Origin: Diphasiastrum complanatum
Lineage: Eukaryota; Streptophyta; Lycopodiopsida; Lycopodiales; Lycopodiaceae
Reading direction: 5' to 3'
Assembly: GCA_029204225.1 (NCBI GenBank)
Contig: CM055092.1
Coordinates: 22,097,669-22,161,668, forward strand
Length of the DNA stretch: 64,000 bases
Numbering within the stretch: the stretch's first letter is position 1; each line of letters starts with the position of its first letter. Below, one piece after another: positions 44,464 through 56,587 of this stretch. The notes below the pieces were generated by a model. It ran no database searches and was not told where the DNA came from. It saw nothing but the letters and a program-made list of their open reading frames with translations. A program made the position numbers and the translations under genes.

Positions 44464-45074
44464 TGTTGAATTCACACGTGTGGGACGCCCTACACATGTA
44501 GTTTTGATCTCCTAAGCACAATAACACCATAAAGATCAGACTAGCATTGGTTGTCAATAGGAAAGCTGATCATACAAGCAATATTATTGTGTTACAAGCA
44601 AGACTGTCAACAAAACATAAGAAAAGCATCATAAATGCCTCTACTCGGCTAGAGAGAGAAAATAGAAAGTACAAAACTCGTGGAGAGAGAGAGGGCACAA
44701 AGAGCTTGTCTCCAAATTTGCATTACACACAAATTTCATCATCTTCTCAATGAGAGTACATCACATATATATAGATCCATGGACTCTTCTCCTACTTGAA
44801 GTTGAATTGGAGTTGTGGATCCACCTCTCAAGCTATCTAGACTTATCCAAGCCAACTCACTATGTCTAATTGTGCCACATAGCCTTTTCATGCATTAAAT
44901 GTGGCATGTAAAGTACAAATGGCAATTCCTATGGTAGCGTGAGTTTCTACTTCTACCTACCTTGAATATTTTATTCTAAGATGGGTCTTTACTAAGCCAA
45001 AAGAGCTCAATTCATCTTTGGCATTTTTAGGATCCATACTCACAACATTAGATAGATTTTTCAGTATTTTGACA
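44464..45074 (-). repeat. 3' LTR of Copia element B
   Basis: Starts TGTTGAATTCACACGTG and ends CAGTATTTTGACA on the plus strand. Inside it on the minus strand the polypurine tract AAGAGGAG (45075-45082) precedes the LTR. Confidence 0.92.
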
Positions 45075-45092
45075 CTCCTCTTAAAAATGTAT

Positions 45093-45833
45093 CTAATGTG
45101 GATCAAGCATTGATCTTGAGATAAGATCAAGATTAGACCTATGCTTTGAGAAGGCACTTTTGCAAAGTGGCTTTGTGAGAAGATCAGCAATACACGAAGA
45201 TGTGTCGACATATTCTAAATTGATTTCACCTCCAATGAGCTTTTCCCTTACAAAATGGTGTGCCACTTCTATATGCTTGCTTCTTGCATGAAAAATAGGA
45301 TTGTTTGCAAGAGCTTGTGCTGATATTTTGTCACATTTGATCAAGGGAAGGTCATCCTCTTTGATGCAATTTAGCTCTATGATTAACCTCTTGATCCAAA
45401 GCACCTCTTTAGTTGTTGTAGTGAGTGCTTTGTACTCGGCCTCACAAGATGATAGAGATATGGTATCCTGCTTCTTTGAAAGCCAAGACACAAGATTGCC
45501 TCCAAGAAAGATAGTATATGCATTAATGGACTTTCGATCCATTTTATCACTTGCAAAATCGGAATCTGAATAGCCAACAATGGTTAGATCTTCATTCTTG
45601 TACAATAAACCATAATTTTGAGTAGAATATACATATCTTCGAACTCTCTTGGCCATCTTCCAATGTTGGATCTTGGGATCTTGCATAAATTGACTCAATT
45701 TGTGCACACAATAGCTCAAATCGGGTCTAGTGATAGTAAGCCATATTAAAGAGCCTATAAGACTCCTATAAAGTGTGATGTCCTCGAAGGATCTTTCATC
45801 ACCTTTAATAGGATCTTTTACATGTTGCTCCAT
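45093..45833 (-). pseudogene. Copia B RNase H
   Basis: After the shift the frame runs MEQHVKDPIKGDERSFEDIT, ITRPDLSYCVHKLSQFMQDP, then RNase H: GYSDSDFASDKMDRKSINAY, NLVSWLSKKQDTISLSSCEA, HARSKHIEVAHHFVREKLIG, and ends next to the polypurine tract. 246 codons without interruption. Confidence 0.92.
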
Positions 45834-45841
45834 GGGAGTAT

Positions 45842-47500
45842 CTATGCCTTTACAACTTTCATATTGAATTTTCTCAACATAGAAAAGTCATATCTAGATT
45901 GACAAATAAAAGCATACTCTTCATGAAAATCAATCTCAAGGCCCAAAATGTAATGGATTACTCCTAGATCTTGCATTTTAAAGACTTTTCCTAATGCATC
46001 TTTGGTTTCTTGAACTAGCATCAAACAACTCCCACTAAGAATAATGTCATCTACATAGATTAGGAGAATGACAATATTACTACCATCAAATTTTAAGTAC
46101 ATAGAAGGATCATAGTCACTAAGCACAAATCCTAATGAAAGTATAAAGTTGTTGAGTCTTGAATACCATGATCTAGGTGCTTGCTTTAAGCCATAAAGAC
46201 TTCTAAATAGCAAACACACCTTAGATTTATCCTTGATAAATCCTTGAGGCTGTTCCATGTATATCTCCTCCTCAAGATAGCCATTCAAAAAAGCGTTGGA
46301 GACATCAAGTTGAAACAGTTTCCACTTAAAAAATAAGGCAAGAGAGATTATGATTCTTATTGTCACCATCTTTGCTATAGGAGCAAAGGTTTCTTCATAG
46401 TCAAGGCCATATATTTGTGCAAAGCCTTTAGCACACAATCTTGCCTTGTACTTGTTGATGGAGCCATCATGATTGTACTTGATCTTGAACACCCACTTGC
46501 ATCCAATGATATGCATGTAAGGTGGTGGATCCACTAGCTCCCATGTGTGGTTGGTGATCAAGGCATCATATTCAATCTTCATGGCCTCATACCACTCCTT
46601 GGTATTGAGGGCTTCTTGAACATCTTTGGGCTCCTCATGAGAAACAAAATAAGCATAAGTGGAATCAAGATCCACTTGTTTTCCTTTGTCATCATAAGTG
46701 AGTCTCTTGGGCTTGGATCTCTCCCTCATGGACCTTCTAGGAGTGAAAATACGAGGACTTCCATCTTCAAATCTTGATTCCTCCATATGTTGATTATCTT
46801 CAATAACAATAGGTGATAGATTTTGAGGTTGCTTGATCTCGGCCCCTCCAAGATTGGACTTTTCTTCTTCATGAAAAACTACATCTCTACTATCAATTAC
46901 TTTAGAGGTAGAGAGCATGTAGATTCGATAGGCTTTCTTGTTGGATGAATATCCAACCATTACTTCTTTGCTTGCACAAGGATCATCCTTCTTTCTCGTT
47001 TCCAAGGGAATATGGACAAAGCATATGCATCCAAATACTCTAAGGTGTTCAATCTTAGGTTTCTTCAAATAGAGTGCTTCATATGGTGACTTTCCTCCAA
47101 GTGCAACATGAGGGAGTCTATTGCAAAGATAGTTTGAACAATTGATAGCCTCATTCCAAAAGTCTTTTGGCAAAGATGCCTCAATTCTGATGGTTTTGGC
47201 ACATTCACACAATGTTCTATTCTTTCTTTCAGCCACCCCATTTTGAGATGGTGTATATGCACAAGAAAACTCTCTTTTAATGCCTTCAAGCTCACAATAA
47301 TCATGAAATTTATTGGAAGTGTACTCACCACCTCCATCACTTCTAAGAATCTTGATTTTGTAAGAAAATTGCTTTTCAACTAGAGCTTTGAACTTTAGAA
47401 AATAGTCAAACACCATAGATTTTGAAGCTAGAAGATATACCCAAGTAAATCTAGTGAAATCATTAATGAAAGTTACAAAGCAAGTAGCACCACCCTTGCT
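45842..47500 (-). pseudogene. Copia B integrase core and reverse transcriptase
   Basis: A 524-codon frame from 47416 gives the integrase core (ILRSDGGGEYTSNKFHDYCE with catalytic Asp; TPSQNGVAERKNRTLCECAK with Glu) and its C-terminal part (HLRVFGCICFVHIPLETRKK, SRDVVFHEEE). RT follows: WYEAMKIEYDALITNHTWEL, FKIKYNHDGSINKYKARLCA, DVSNAFLNGYLEEEIYMEQP, SLYGLKQAPRSWYSRLNNFI and ILLIYVDDIILSGSC with the Y-V-D-D box intact. It stops at 45842 by a one-base shift. The frame otherwise looks functional. Confidence 0.93.
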
Positions 47501-49060
47501 CTTTGAAGATGAGAAGTGATGATCTCCAATGGATGTGTAGTCTTGATAGATGACTTTGAAAAAGGCTTCTTATGAGATTTAGATATGGTACAAGCCTCAC
47601 ATGGCTTGAAATTCTTGGAGATAAGATTAGGCAAGCCAATAGCTTTGGCTTTTTTGACCATGGACACCATAGAATTATAGTTAGGATGACCCAACCTTCT
47701 ATGCCATAGTTCCTCCAAAGACATATGAGTAGAAAAAGCACTATCACAAGAGTTAGCATACTCTTTGGGATCAAGCTTGTAGATTCCACCATATCTAGAC
47801 CCAAATGCAAGGATTTCATTATGCTTCTTGATTGTACATGTATCAACATTGAAATTCACATCTAGTCCACTATCAAACAATTGCCCAACACTAATAAGAT
47901 TTTTTGTTAGCTTGGGAACAGAAAGTACATTAGACAGAGAAAGAACTTTTGATGAAGAAAGCTTTAAGGGAATGGTCCCTATGCCTTCAATAGCACACTC
48001 ATGATCATTTGCTGTGTAGATGGACTTCTTGGCTCCTTCATAAGGTGAGATGGATGAAAAAGAATACTTGGAGCTACACATATGTGAGGAAGCTCCACTG
48101 TCAATATACCACGAACCATCCTTCTTGAAAGGTGATGAAGCAAAACTTGAGACCATAAGAGATCCCTCTTCATCACTTGCATGAGCATCTTTCTTCTCTT
48201 GATTAGAAATGTTGGTTTGCTTGAATTGACTCTTCTTCTTGAAGCAATTGGTGGCATAATGCCCCTTCTTGTCACAAAAGAAACACTTGATGTTTTTCTT
48301 CTTCTTCTTGGATGTGGAAGCTTGAGAGGACTCATCCTCATCTCCTTTCTCCTTGGAAATAAGATTGTTCTTGCTTGAAGAGAATTGGTGTTGATTCTTA
48401 CTTCTTGTCTTGTGCTTGTCTTTGGTAAAGAGAGCTTTACCATCAATGTTGAGAGATAGTCTCTCCATTTTCAAGAGTTTATACTCTTGTCTTGATTCTT
48501 CATAAATGAGCACACTTTGGAGTGCTTCCAAACTTGGTAGCTCCTCCTTAATGGCATAACTCTGAACAAGGTTGTCATATTCCTCCTTTAACCCATTAAG
48601 TATGACTTGAACAAGTTCATTTTTGTTGATGGAGTCTCCTATGCATGACAATTCTCTATGGAGGTCTTTAACTCTCATTACATAAGTTGAAGCACATTCA
48701 TCACTTCTTTGTACACTTTGAAAAATTTGGTTTCTTAGTGTTAGAAGTCTAGAAGTATTTTTTGCCTCATAGATAGACTTGAGAGTATCCCAAGCATCTT
48801 TGACATTAGTACAAGCACCAATTTCTCTTAAGATGTCATTTGAGACATTCATCTTAATATAATGTAGAGCCATCCTGGCTCTCTTTTTGTACTTTGGAAT
48901 TTCTTGAGGAATTTGTGGTTCTTCTTCAATGCCAAGTACAATATCCATCACATCTTGTAGTATTAAGACATTCCATTCTAACCTTCCAAGTTGAGTAATT
49001 AGAGGTTGACAATCTTTCACTTGCTTCTAATAGAAAGACACCCATTGAAGTCATAAAGAA
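47473..49060 (-). pseudogene. Copia B gag, protease and pre-integrase domain
   Basis: Gag starts near 49055 (MTSMGVFLLEASERLSTSNY) and shifts frame near 48965 into a 515-codon frame. Contents: UBN2 gag (KYKKRARMALHYIKMNVSND, NELVQVILNGLKEEYDNLVQ), zinc knuckle CFFCDKKGHYATNCFKKK near 48280, protease WYIDSGASSHMCSSKYSF near 48100, and the pre-integrase domain ELWHRRLGHPNYNSMVSMVK with CEACTISKSHKKPF near 47590. The frame is lost by one shift near 47500 at the start of the integrase core. Confidence 0.92.
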
Positions 49061-49795
49061 TGATGGAAATAAAAAAAGATGGATGAAAGAATTGCTTTTC
49101 TTCTCACTATAGGAACCAATCAAGGGTACAGAACCAAATCCTATGTAAGACTTAGCAAAAAACTGTGAGATAGATCTCACTAGCTTGACAATCTCTCTAA
49201 AACAAAATTTGAATCATCAAAAAAGATGAAGTATGGCAAAAGTTATGGTTCTCTGAATTTCACACGTGTGAAATATTTCAAAAATGTCAAATTGACTCAA
49301 ATACAATCTAATTTATGAAACAATTTGCCTAGAACCTATAAGTTTTGTCTAAATCACATATAGATGAGATTGTATAGCTTCTGGATGATTTTTGTGATCA
49401 TTCAAGCAATAAATGACATGTACACATGATTTGCCACAGGTCTAGGCGCCCTACCTAAGACTCTTCAAAAGCTTATAACTTCTGATTGGCTTATCCAACT
49501 GTCATGATTTAAATTGCATCAAATTCTACACATTTCTACTTTCTAGTGGGTTAATTTGCTTGAAATTTGGATCTGAGGTGAGAGAGAACCACCAATTTGA
49601 AAATGGGTGGATTTCACACATGCCAGCACCTGAAATTCCGTACAGTACCTGATATGGCCCATTCAATGTGGTTTGTAGCTCAGAATCACAAGAAAACTGC
49701 AAACTAGCTAGAAGGTAGAATCTAGACAATTCCTAGCTTGAAGTATGATCAGATCTGCAAACTTTTTGATTAGATTTGCTTGTAAAACTTAGGTA
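49061..49795 (-). other. Leader of Copia element B
   Basis: Non-coding sequence between the primer site and gag. It contains TTCACACGTGTGAA near 49259-49272, a perfect palindrome carrying a CACGTG core; the LTR carries a similar one. Confidence 0.6.
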
Positions 49796-49808
49796 GGCTC
49801 TGATTCCA
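49796..49808 (-). other. Primer-binding site of Copia element B (one mismatch)
   Basis: GGCTCTGATTCCA on the plus strand differs from the tRNA-iMet type GGCTCTGATACCA at one base, directly beside the 5' LTR. Confidence 0.9.
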
Positions 49809-50419
49809 TGCTAAATTCACACGTGTGGGATGCCCTACACATGTATTTTTGATCTCCTAAGCACAATAACACCATAAAGATCAGACTAGCATTGATTGTC
49901 AATAGGAAAGCTGATCATACAAGCAATATTATTGTGTTACAAGCAAGATCTGTCAACAAAACATAAGACAAAGCATCATAAATGCCTCTACTCGGCTAGA
50001 GAGAGAAAATAGAAAGTACAAAACTCGTGGAGAGAGAGAGGGCACAAAGAGCTTGTCTCCAAATTTGCATTACACACAAATTTCATCATCTTCTCAATGA
50101 GAGTACATCACATATATATAAATCCATGGACTCTTCTCCTACTTGAAGTTGAATTGGAGTTGTGGATCCACCTCTCAAGCTATCTAGACTTATCCAAGCC
50201 ACCTCACTATCTAATTGTGCCACATAGTCTTTTCATGCATTAAATGTGGCATGTAAAGTACAAATGGCAATTCCTATGGTAGCTCGAGTTTCTACTTCTA
50301 CCTACCTTGAATATTTTATTCTAAGATGGGTCTTTACTAAGCCAAAAGAGCTCAATTCATCTTTGGCATTTTTAGGATCCATACTCACAACATTAGATAG
50401 ATATTTCAATATTTTGACA
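49809..50419 (-). repeat. 5' LTR of Copia element B
   Basis: Starts TGCTAAATTCACACGTG and ends CAATATTTTGACA. It contains the ACACGTGT palindrome near its start, a perfect CACGTG (G-box) core. Confidence 0.92.
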
Positions 50420-51688
50420 AGCGGTACCTGAGTGGGCGACAGATATTGTTGAGTACCTGATGCTAGGACAACCGAATGACTCTTTGACAAAAGTACAGAA
50501 GAGACAATTGATTCATAAGGCTCAACCTTATCAATTAATTGCAAGACAATTGTACCGTCATGGATCAGATAATATTTTACGAAGGTGTGTTTTACCACAT
50601 GAAGTACCAGATTTAATCATGTTTTCACATGATGGCATGGGTGGAGGACACTTCTCTATAGATATTACTGTTCGTGAAATTTTGCAATCCGGTTGTTGGT
50701 GGCCTATGCTTCATAAGGACACAGAAAATTTTATTTAGACATGTGATGTTTGCCAGCGAGCACGATGGCCTACTCGACAGAATTATGAATCCTTGCATCC
50801 GATTTTATCGCAACCACTGTTTGAAAAATGGGGACTGGATTACGTTGGTCCTATTCATCCTACCGCGCAAGGATATCAGGCCCGATACATTATCGTCGCA
50901 ACTGATTATATGACCAAGTGGGTTGAAGCCAAAGATGTCAAAGTGGCTGATGCGAAATCTACGGCCAAGTTTCTACATGAAAATATTATAATCAGATTTG
51001 GATGTCCGATCGAAATTGTCAGTGACCGGGGTACACACTTTGTTAATCAAACAATAAAGTGTTTACTGGAAGATTTTTTCGTTATACACAGATTTAGTAC
51101 TCCCTACTATCCCAGAGGGAATGGCCAAACTGAATCTTCCAATAAGGTTCTCTGCACCATTTTGACAAAGACAGTTGAAGCAAGTCGGTCCGATTGGGAA
51201 CATAAACTATATGTAGCATTATGGACATTTAGAACCGCTTACAAAAATAGTACAAATCAAACACCTTTTCACTGGTTTATGGTCAAGATGCTGTTATGCC
51301 AATTGAATTTTTAATCCCATCTTTACGCATAACAACCACAGAACGATTGAATGATGATATGTCTTTACAACTCCGTCATGAAGCGTTGCACAAATTATGT
51401 GAAACCCGATTGATGGCAGTTCATGCCTTAGCAGCAGAGAAAGCCCGCCGCAAGACATGGCACGATCGTCGATTGCACAAAAAAGATTTGAAAGAAAGAG
51501 ATCTTGCATTGATGTACAAAACCAAGCTGATCAAGGGTAAGTTGAAGTTCACCGGTGAAGGCCCTTATAAAGTGAAGGAAATCCTGAACTATGGCGCAGT
51601 AATTCTTGAGCACTTGGATGGAAAACGATTCGATGGCAGCCGATTATGCAAGTTTTGGCAGCCTGCTCCGCCAGTTCAGCAAGCCTGA
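50420..51688 (+). pseudogene. Gypsy integrase (C-terminal part of pol)
   Basis: After Copia B the frame gives YLMLGQPNDSLTKVQKRQLI and the HHCC finger (SHDGMGGGHFSIDITVREIL ... TCDVCQRARW; a TAG sits just before the last cysteines). The catalytic core follows from 50793: FEKWGLDYVGPIHPTAQGYQ (Asp), FGCPIEIVSDRGTHFVNQ (Asp), GNGQTESSNKVLCTILTKTV (Glu). After one shift at 51290 the C-terminal domain runs to TGA at 51686: MAVHALAAEKARRKTWHDRR, KGKLKFTGEGPYKVKEILNY. No chromodomain follows, unlike the remnant at 7.2 kb, so the two gypsy elements belong to different clades. Confidence 0.92.
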
Positions 51689-52330
51689 TCTCAATATTTT
51701 TTTTAATTTTATTTGTTTTTCAATTTTTTGTTTTCAGTATTTAATTTGCTGAGTTTTTTTTGAAAAAGACAGTTAAAAAAAAAACAAAAAATAAGGAAAG
51801 ACTGATGAGGAAAAGTCAAGAAGTCATCAGCATAAGGAAAAGGAAGCACAGTATTTTTGATGGACAATGACTTAGAAAATCATTGATTTGGGAATATTTG
51901 GCCTAATACAGTACCAGAAACCTTCGTTGAGCTCTCAGACTGTACATCCTCCCTTGATTTATCTAAATTGAGGTGGGCGAAGGTTCCTGACAAGAGAAAA
52001 TCCAATTTTTGAGTCAGGCGAATGTTCAATGAAATGCTATTTTGGAAACCTTCACCGAGCATCATAACCTCATTATGAACCTTCGCCGACATGCTATATG
52101 ATCTTAAAATGTCAAAATTAGGTTGTCCATAGGTTTAGATTGTGAAAAAATGCGTTTATGACAGTACCTGGGCAAAGGACCCTCTTGGGCGAAGGTTCAT
52201 CCTTCGCCAACTCTGGAAAATGTTCGTCTGATAGGTTCAGATCCCTAGAAACCTTCGTCGAGATTTTTATAACCTATTTTTATAGTACTGCACATGCCTG
52301 CAAATTTTTGTTCATAACTGATCAGCCAAA
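51689..52330 (+). promoter_or_regulatory. 3' region/LTR of the nested gypsy element with GAAnnTTC words
   Basis: T- and A-rich sequence, then purine tracts (near 51795 and 51832), then a stretch with seven ACCTTCG/CGAAGGT words. Four fit GAAnnTTC exactly: 51979-51986, 52020-52027, 52077-52084 and 52191-52198. The 3' LTR boundary is not resolved. Confidence 0.3.
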
Positions 52331-54819
52331 CTACTATTCAGTGTAATGGACCCACCAAATGCACCTATAAGTTGGCTGAATTCAATTCATTCATCACTTG
52401 TGCTAGCGAAGCTCTTGCGACCAAAGCCTTCCAAATTTCCTGCATTGCCTTCTGATACACTTTCACACGTTCATAATTCCTTTTTGATCATCATGTCTTC
52501 TACCGATACTTCCCCTATTGTGAACGCTTAAACATCGCACTACTCACGTACCTTCTATTTAAATTTCTCAAGTGAGTAACTACAATCTCCAGTCTTTGAA
52601 GCAGGTGTGGTGCCATAGTTGGTTGTAAAGATTGCTTATGACTCCCTTTTCATGTTATTTGATGAGATTATCACTCTCAATTTGTCATATCTTCTCAATT
52701 TTCTTCTTTTAGAATGTGTCTAGTGCTGTAGAGATGTATTCAACACCTTGAAGAACATTTTTTGTGATTTCAGTTTTGGACATTCATGGTGGTTCATTCA
52801 ATATTTTGTACTCTTAAATTTTATGAGACTTGTAATATATATTATGAATGATTTCTTGGTTCTTATATGCATTCATAGTGCACAAGTTTATGGATTATGG
52901 AAATTGGTAAAAATCATTCCCAAACGATTTTACATACTATGTTTGAAAAGTCGGAGCTTTGTATAGTATGTATCAAGCGTCTTCTTTAAACGAAGTTTGT
53001 GTATGAAGAAAAAATTATCTTTGTTCAGGACCCTTTAGTTCAAGGATGTTTAAACCCACCAAGATGGGGAGCACTTCTATTTATTGCTAATGATTGAAAT
53101 TAAGATTGAACAACTACTTTTTGATGTTTTCTGATTAGTATTCCAACAATATGATAAAAAATTGAGGTACAATAATTTTTTGAAAATATGGAGGCAGTAG
53201 GCACTCATGTGAATTTCAAAATTGTACTCCTTTAGGAATGGATTGTTGACAATGACTTGCAAGTGGTTTGACGGTAAAAATCACTTCATTGCTTTACAAC
53301 TATGCATCTTGATTTCCAAGGGGGACCTTGAACTTGGAGCAAAGAAACTCGAGCCAACCACGTTGGATCATTGGTTTACAACTATGAAAGATGTAAACTT
53401 TAAATCTTTGTATGGAAAGTTCTCTATTACCTTCTCTGGCATTCTTGTTCAACTTTGATGAAGCATTTGAACTTATGTTTTCTAGGAATTTTTCTCATTT
53501 ATCTCTATAAATATCAACCATTGATATGAGAGGAGCCAATGCCCATTCATATCAAGTAGATGCCACTAAAAGCATATACTAGCGTGTTTGGTGCTTGCCA
53601 AATGGTGTACTAGTGCTCAAATGGACCTATTATATCACTTATGTGCTTGAGGGATCTATCTGAATAAATAGGGCTGCCCTACTGAGTCCTCAATGTTTGA
53701 CAAAACTGTAAAGTTGAAAGATGGCATTATAGAAATGCATATGTTCAAGAGGACGCTCCAAAACATATTTTGGCCATCCTGAAAACATTCAACGAATTTT
53801 TATCCTTTAGCATTTAAAAAAAGATTATGTGCACATCTATTGTTCATTTGCCCTTGCATCCCCAAGGTTGTTGGCTACCTATAGCAACTACCATAGTAGG
53901 ATTCGATCCTCTGTTGTTGTCTTCATAATATACGCCATCTATATGGCTCCCCAAAACAAAAGGGCGAATAATCTCTCAAAGTTCTTCCACAAAATGAAAC
54001 ACTTGCATAAACATAGGAACTTTCTAAGGAATGTGTAATAAAGTGTCATGGTTGTTGTTTACATGATCTTACATGCTCAAGTTACCTTGTTTTATAAAAG
54101 TTCATTGTTGCATGGTTTTATTCTGTTCATCCATAGGCACCTAGTTTGGCATAAACATATGCCGGAATGTCTCCCATATAGTTGGAACTAGGTCTTTTTC
54201 TCCACCTTCCTCGACCACTTTTGTGCTGACTCTTGAAAATGATAGTGGCTTCAATAATCATCCTTGTTTCATCATCAATGCCAACATAGTAGTCCTCATA
54301 GATATCGCTCCATTGACCTTAGGGCATTTTAAATTCTTGATAGACAACAACTTGTGCTTCCTACAAATTCTGCTTCTGGATGCCATACCAGAGGAAGTGC
54401 TAACAAAAGCAAAGTAGTGTACAAAGCTATGTAAATTCAAGCAGTTGAAACAAAGTAAAAACAAGCTCTCTAGACCACAAACTAACTATACAGATAGATT
54501 ACTTTGAATTTCTAAGAGAATTGGATGGAATAGACCTTCTACAACCTTGCACTTGTTAACAGCTCTGTACCAACAAAGTATAATTCTTAGATTATTACAG
54601 TCCATATAGTACTTGCAAGAAGCCGTACCGGATCATAACGGTGTAGTACGACATTAGTATCATGGCATTTGTGAACAATTGTGCACTTTTGAGACAGTTT
54701 TGAGTAGCGATACAAATCCGTACAATGATTTACCAGAGACTATACCAAAACTTTTTTGTAGAACAGAGCAGTTTCTTGCCAAGAGTATGCCATTTTAGAC
54801 ATCTGCAAGTATTTTAATA
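52331..54819. other. No gene recognised
   Basis: AT-rich with short ORFs on both strands, none showing a known domain. A plus-strand frame at 53222-53458 (MYSFRNGLLTMTCKWFDG) is unremarkable. Confidence 0.4.
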
Positions 54820-54827
54820 GTTTAGAG

Positions 54828-55105
54828 CATAGAATTAATGAATCGTTTACGGTTCAGTACAGTTCTTAGAACCGTACGGTTCACAATTTTTTTTGGGGGA
54901 AACCGTGTGAACCGTGGCATAATTAATTAATTAGTTAATTTTTTTTTGTCCCATGTCCAAAACGAGCTATGAGGGGTTTGGGAGGAAAATTAGAATAATT
55001 AATTAATTAATGTTTTAGATGAATCGTACCACGGTCCAAGGCACCGTGGTACGGTTCCTGCCACGGTTCCCAGAGCCCATGGTTCTGGGAACCGTGGCTT
55101 CTATG
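54828..55105. mobile_element. 278-bp hAT-type MITE with 8-bp target duplication
   Basis: Flanks GTTTAGAG (54820-54827) and GTTTAGTG (55106-55113) are an 8-bp target duplication with one mismatch. The element begins CATAGAA and ends TTCTATG. Its interior is full of ACGGTTC/GAACCGT words in both orientations (for example CCACGGTTCC and GGGAACCGTGG near 55060-55098, CACGGTCCAAGGCACCGTG near 55031). It shares the CATAG...CTATG ends and 8-bp duplication with the MITE at 25508, but not its interior. No ORF. Confidence 0.8.
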
Positions 55106-55113
55106 GTTTAGTG

Positions 55114-56587
55114 ATTGTTGTATTGTAACAATTAGTAAAAAGTGTACAACAATCCGTACAGTGACCTGTACATTATTGTTATACAGTATAGACTATAGTA
55201 GACAATAAATTGCATGCGGTTTCAGACAAGTCCTCGTCCAGTATTGGTAGGTACTACTTTGCATTCGCAAATGAATATGTTACCTTTTACAACAATCTCA
55301 AAATTTGAACCTATACTCATATTTTCAGTATAAACTGGGAACAATCAGAAGTTATGTTTGGCCGGACCCACGAATCTGCTTAAACTTCAATACTTCAAAA
55401 ATCTGTAATATTTTGTATCGTACATTCTTTGCATGTCTCCTACTCTCTTTTCCATTCCGTACTCTGGAATAGTGGTAACTTTCATGTTTCCATAATTTTT
55501 TTTGGTCTTGGTCTTTATGCATCATCTTTGGATAATGGCTCAATGATCTAATGATTGTAGAAGAATAGGTGGTGGCTTTTTGGCCACCCTTTAAATTGGA
55601 GGAGATGTAACTCCAACGAGAGCTCTGTTAGGGCATATTGTTTTGTTATTTAGAAATGAGATGTTGTGGGGAAAGTTTTATAAAGTTAGTGACTCCGTAT
55701 TGATTCTAGGTTTCTCAATCGAAAGTAGTGGGAATGGTGGTTTTTGTAACAGGTGATTGTGAAATTCTTAAGCTTGATGTATAGCTATGTCAGAATTTTG
55801 ATAAGCAAAAATATCATACCAGACAGTATCAAAGGTCGCAAAATTCACCATTCTTTCTCTCTCTACCATTTTGCCGTAAATTGTCAATTCTTACGGTTTT
55901 CACAATCTTCCACGAGCACTGAAATGTTTCAAAGACTTCAAAGTGTTATCTATTCCAATTTGTAAATTTTTGTAAAGACCCCTATTCTAAGTTTCAATTA
56001 ATTCATTTCTTTCTAGTTCTTAAAAAAAAAATCCATAACTTTCTAGTTTGAGCTCGGAATTCAGCGAAGCAGAAATGAAAAGTGATCAGAACGGTAAGAC
56101 AAACTCACCTGGACTATCCAAATTACTGATGTAACACTTCAAAATGGGTGGTAAGGGAAAACAAATAGTGGATAAAAATAACCCACCCCAAGACAACTTG
56201 CCTACTGATGAAACAATGGAAGAACTGCAGGTTTCAAACTAGCAAGAAAACATACTAAGTAAAATGTAGGTTACACAAGATCTGATAGATACAATGTTGC
56301 AAGCAATGGAAAGAAATTGTCTTGCTGATGACCAAAATGGAACAAATTGTTTGATAGCTTAGCTGGTAGGCAAGACAAACTAGCGGGAGCTGATTAGAGA
56401 TCTTATGAGCCATCTACATTGTTCCCACTACCATCCCCATCACAAAATGTAACATCTTCTCAGTTTGTATGAAAAATTGACATGGACAAGGGAAAATAGG
56501 TATTACAGACTCATATTGAGTACCCAGTCAGACTTGGAACTGATAGGGGCATGTCTGAACAACGAGTGCAATAGTCCATGAGACTTC
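55114..56587. other. No gene recognised; leader of a gypsy gag at its right end
   Basis: From about 56140 the plus strand contains broken gag N-terminal matter (ATGGGTGGTAAGGGAAAACA...) with stops, leading into the gag frame at 56588. Left of that nothing is recognisable. Confidence 0.4.

Larger units (their letters stand above)
44464..50419 (-). mobile_element. Nested Copia element B (5.96 kb, nearly complete)
   Basis: LTRs 44464-45074 and 49809-50419 are both 611 bp. The target duplication is AGCAG (44459-44463) / AGCGG (50420-50424). The primer-binding complement GGCTCTGATTCCA (49796-49808) has one mutated base. The LTRs differ at about 15 positions by eye (~2.5%). The interior encodes all Copia domains in order with only about three frameshifts, making it the most intact element in the window. 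Confidence 0.93.
36360..52330 (+). mobile_element. Ty3/gypsy element broken by two nested Copia insertions
   Basis: Plus-strand gypsy parts occur in order at 37256-37957 (gag), 42541-43582 (gag/knuckles and spacer), about 43583-44463 (RT palm and RNase H) and 50420-51688 (integrase). The two interruptions are complete minus-strand Copia elements with paired LTRs. Removing them and one target-duplication copy each brings the gypsy blocks back together; at the first site the frame is preserved. Protease and the RT fingers are missing through a separate deletion near 43570. Non-coding ends (36360-37255 and 51689-52330) carry related ACCTTCG-rich words, but I could not align them into clean LTRs, so the outer limits are approximate. 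Confidence 0.8.
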
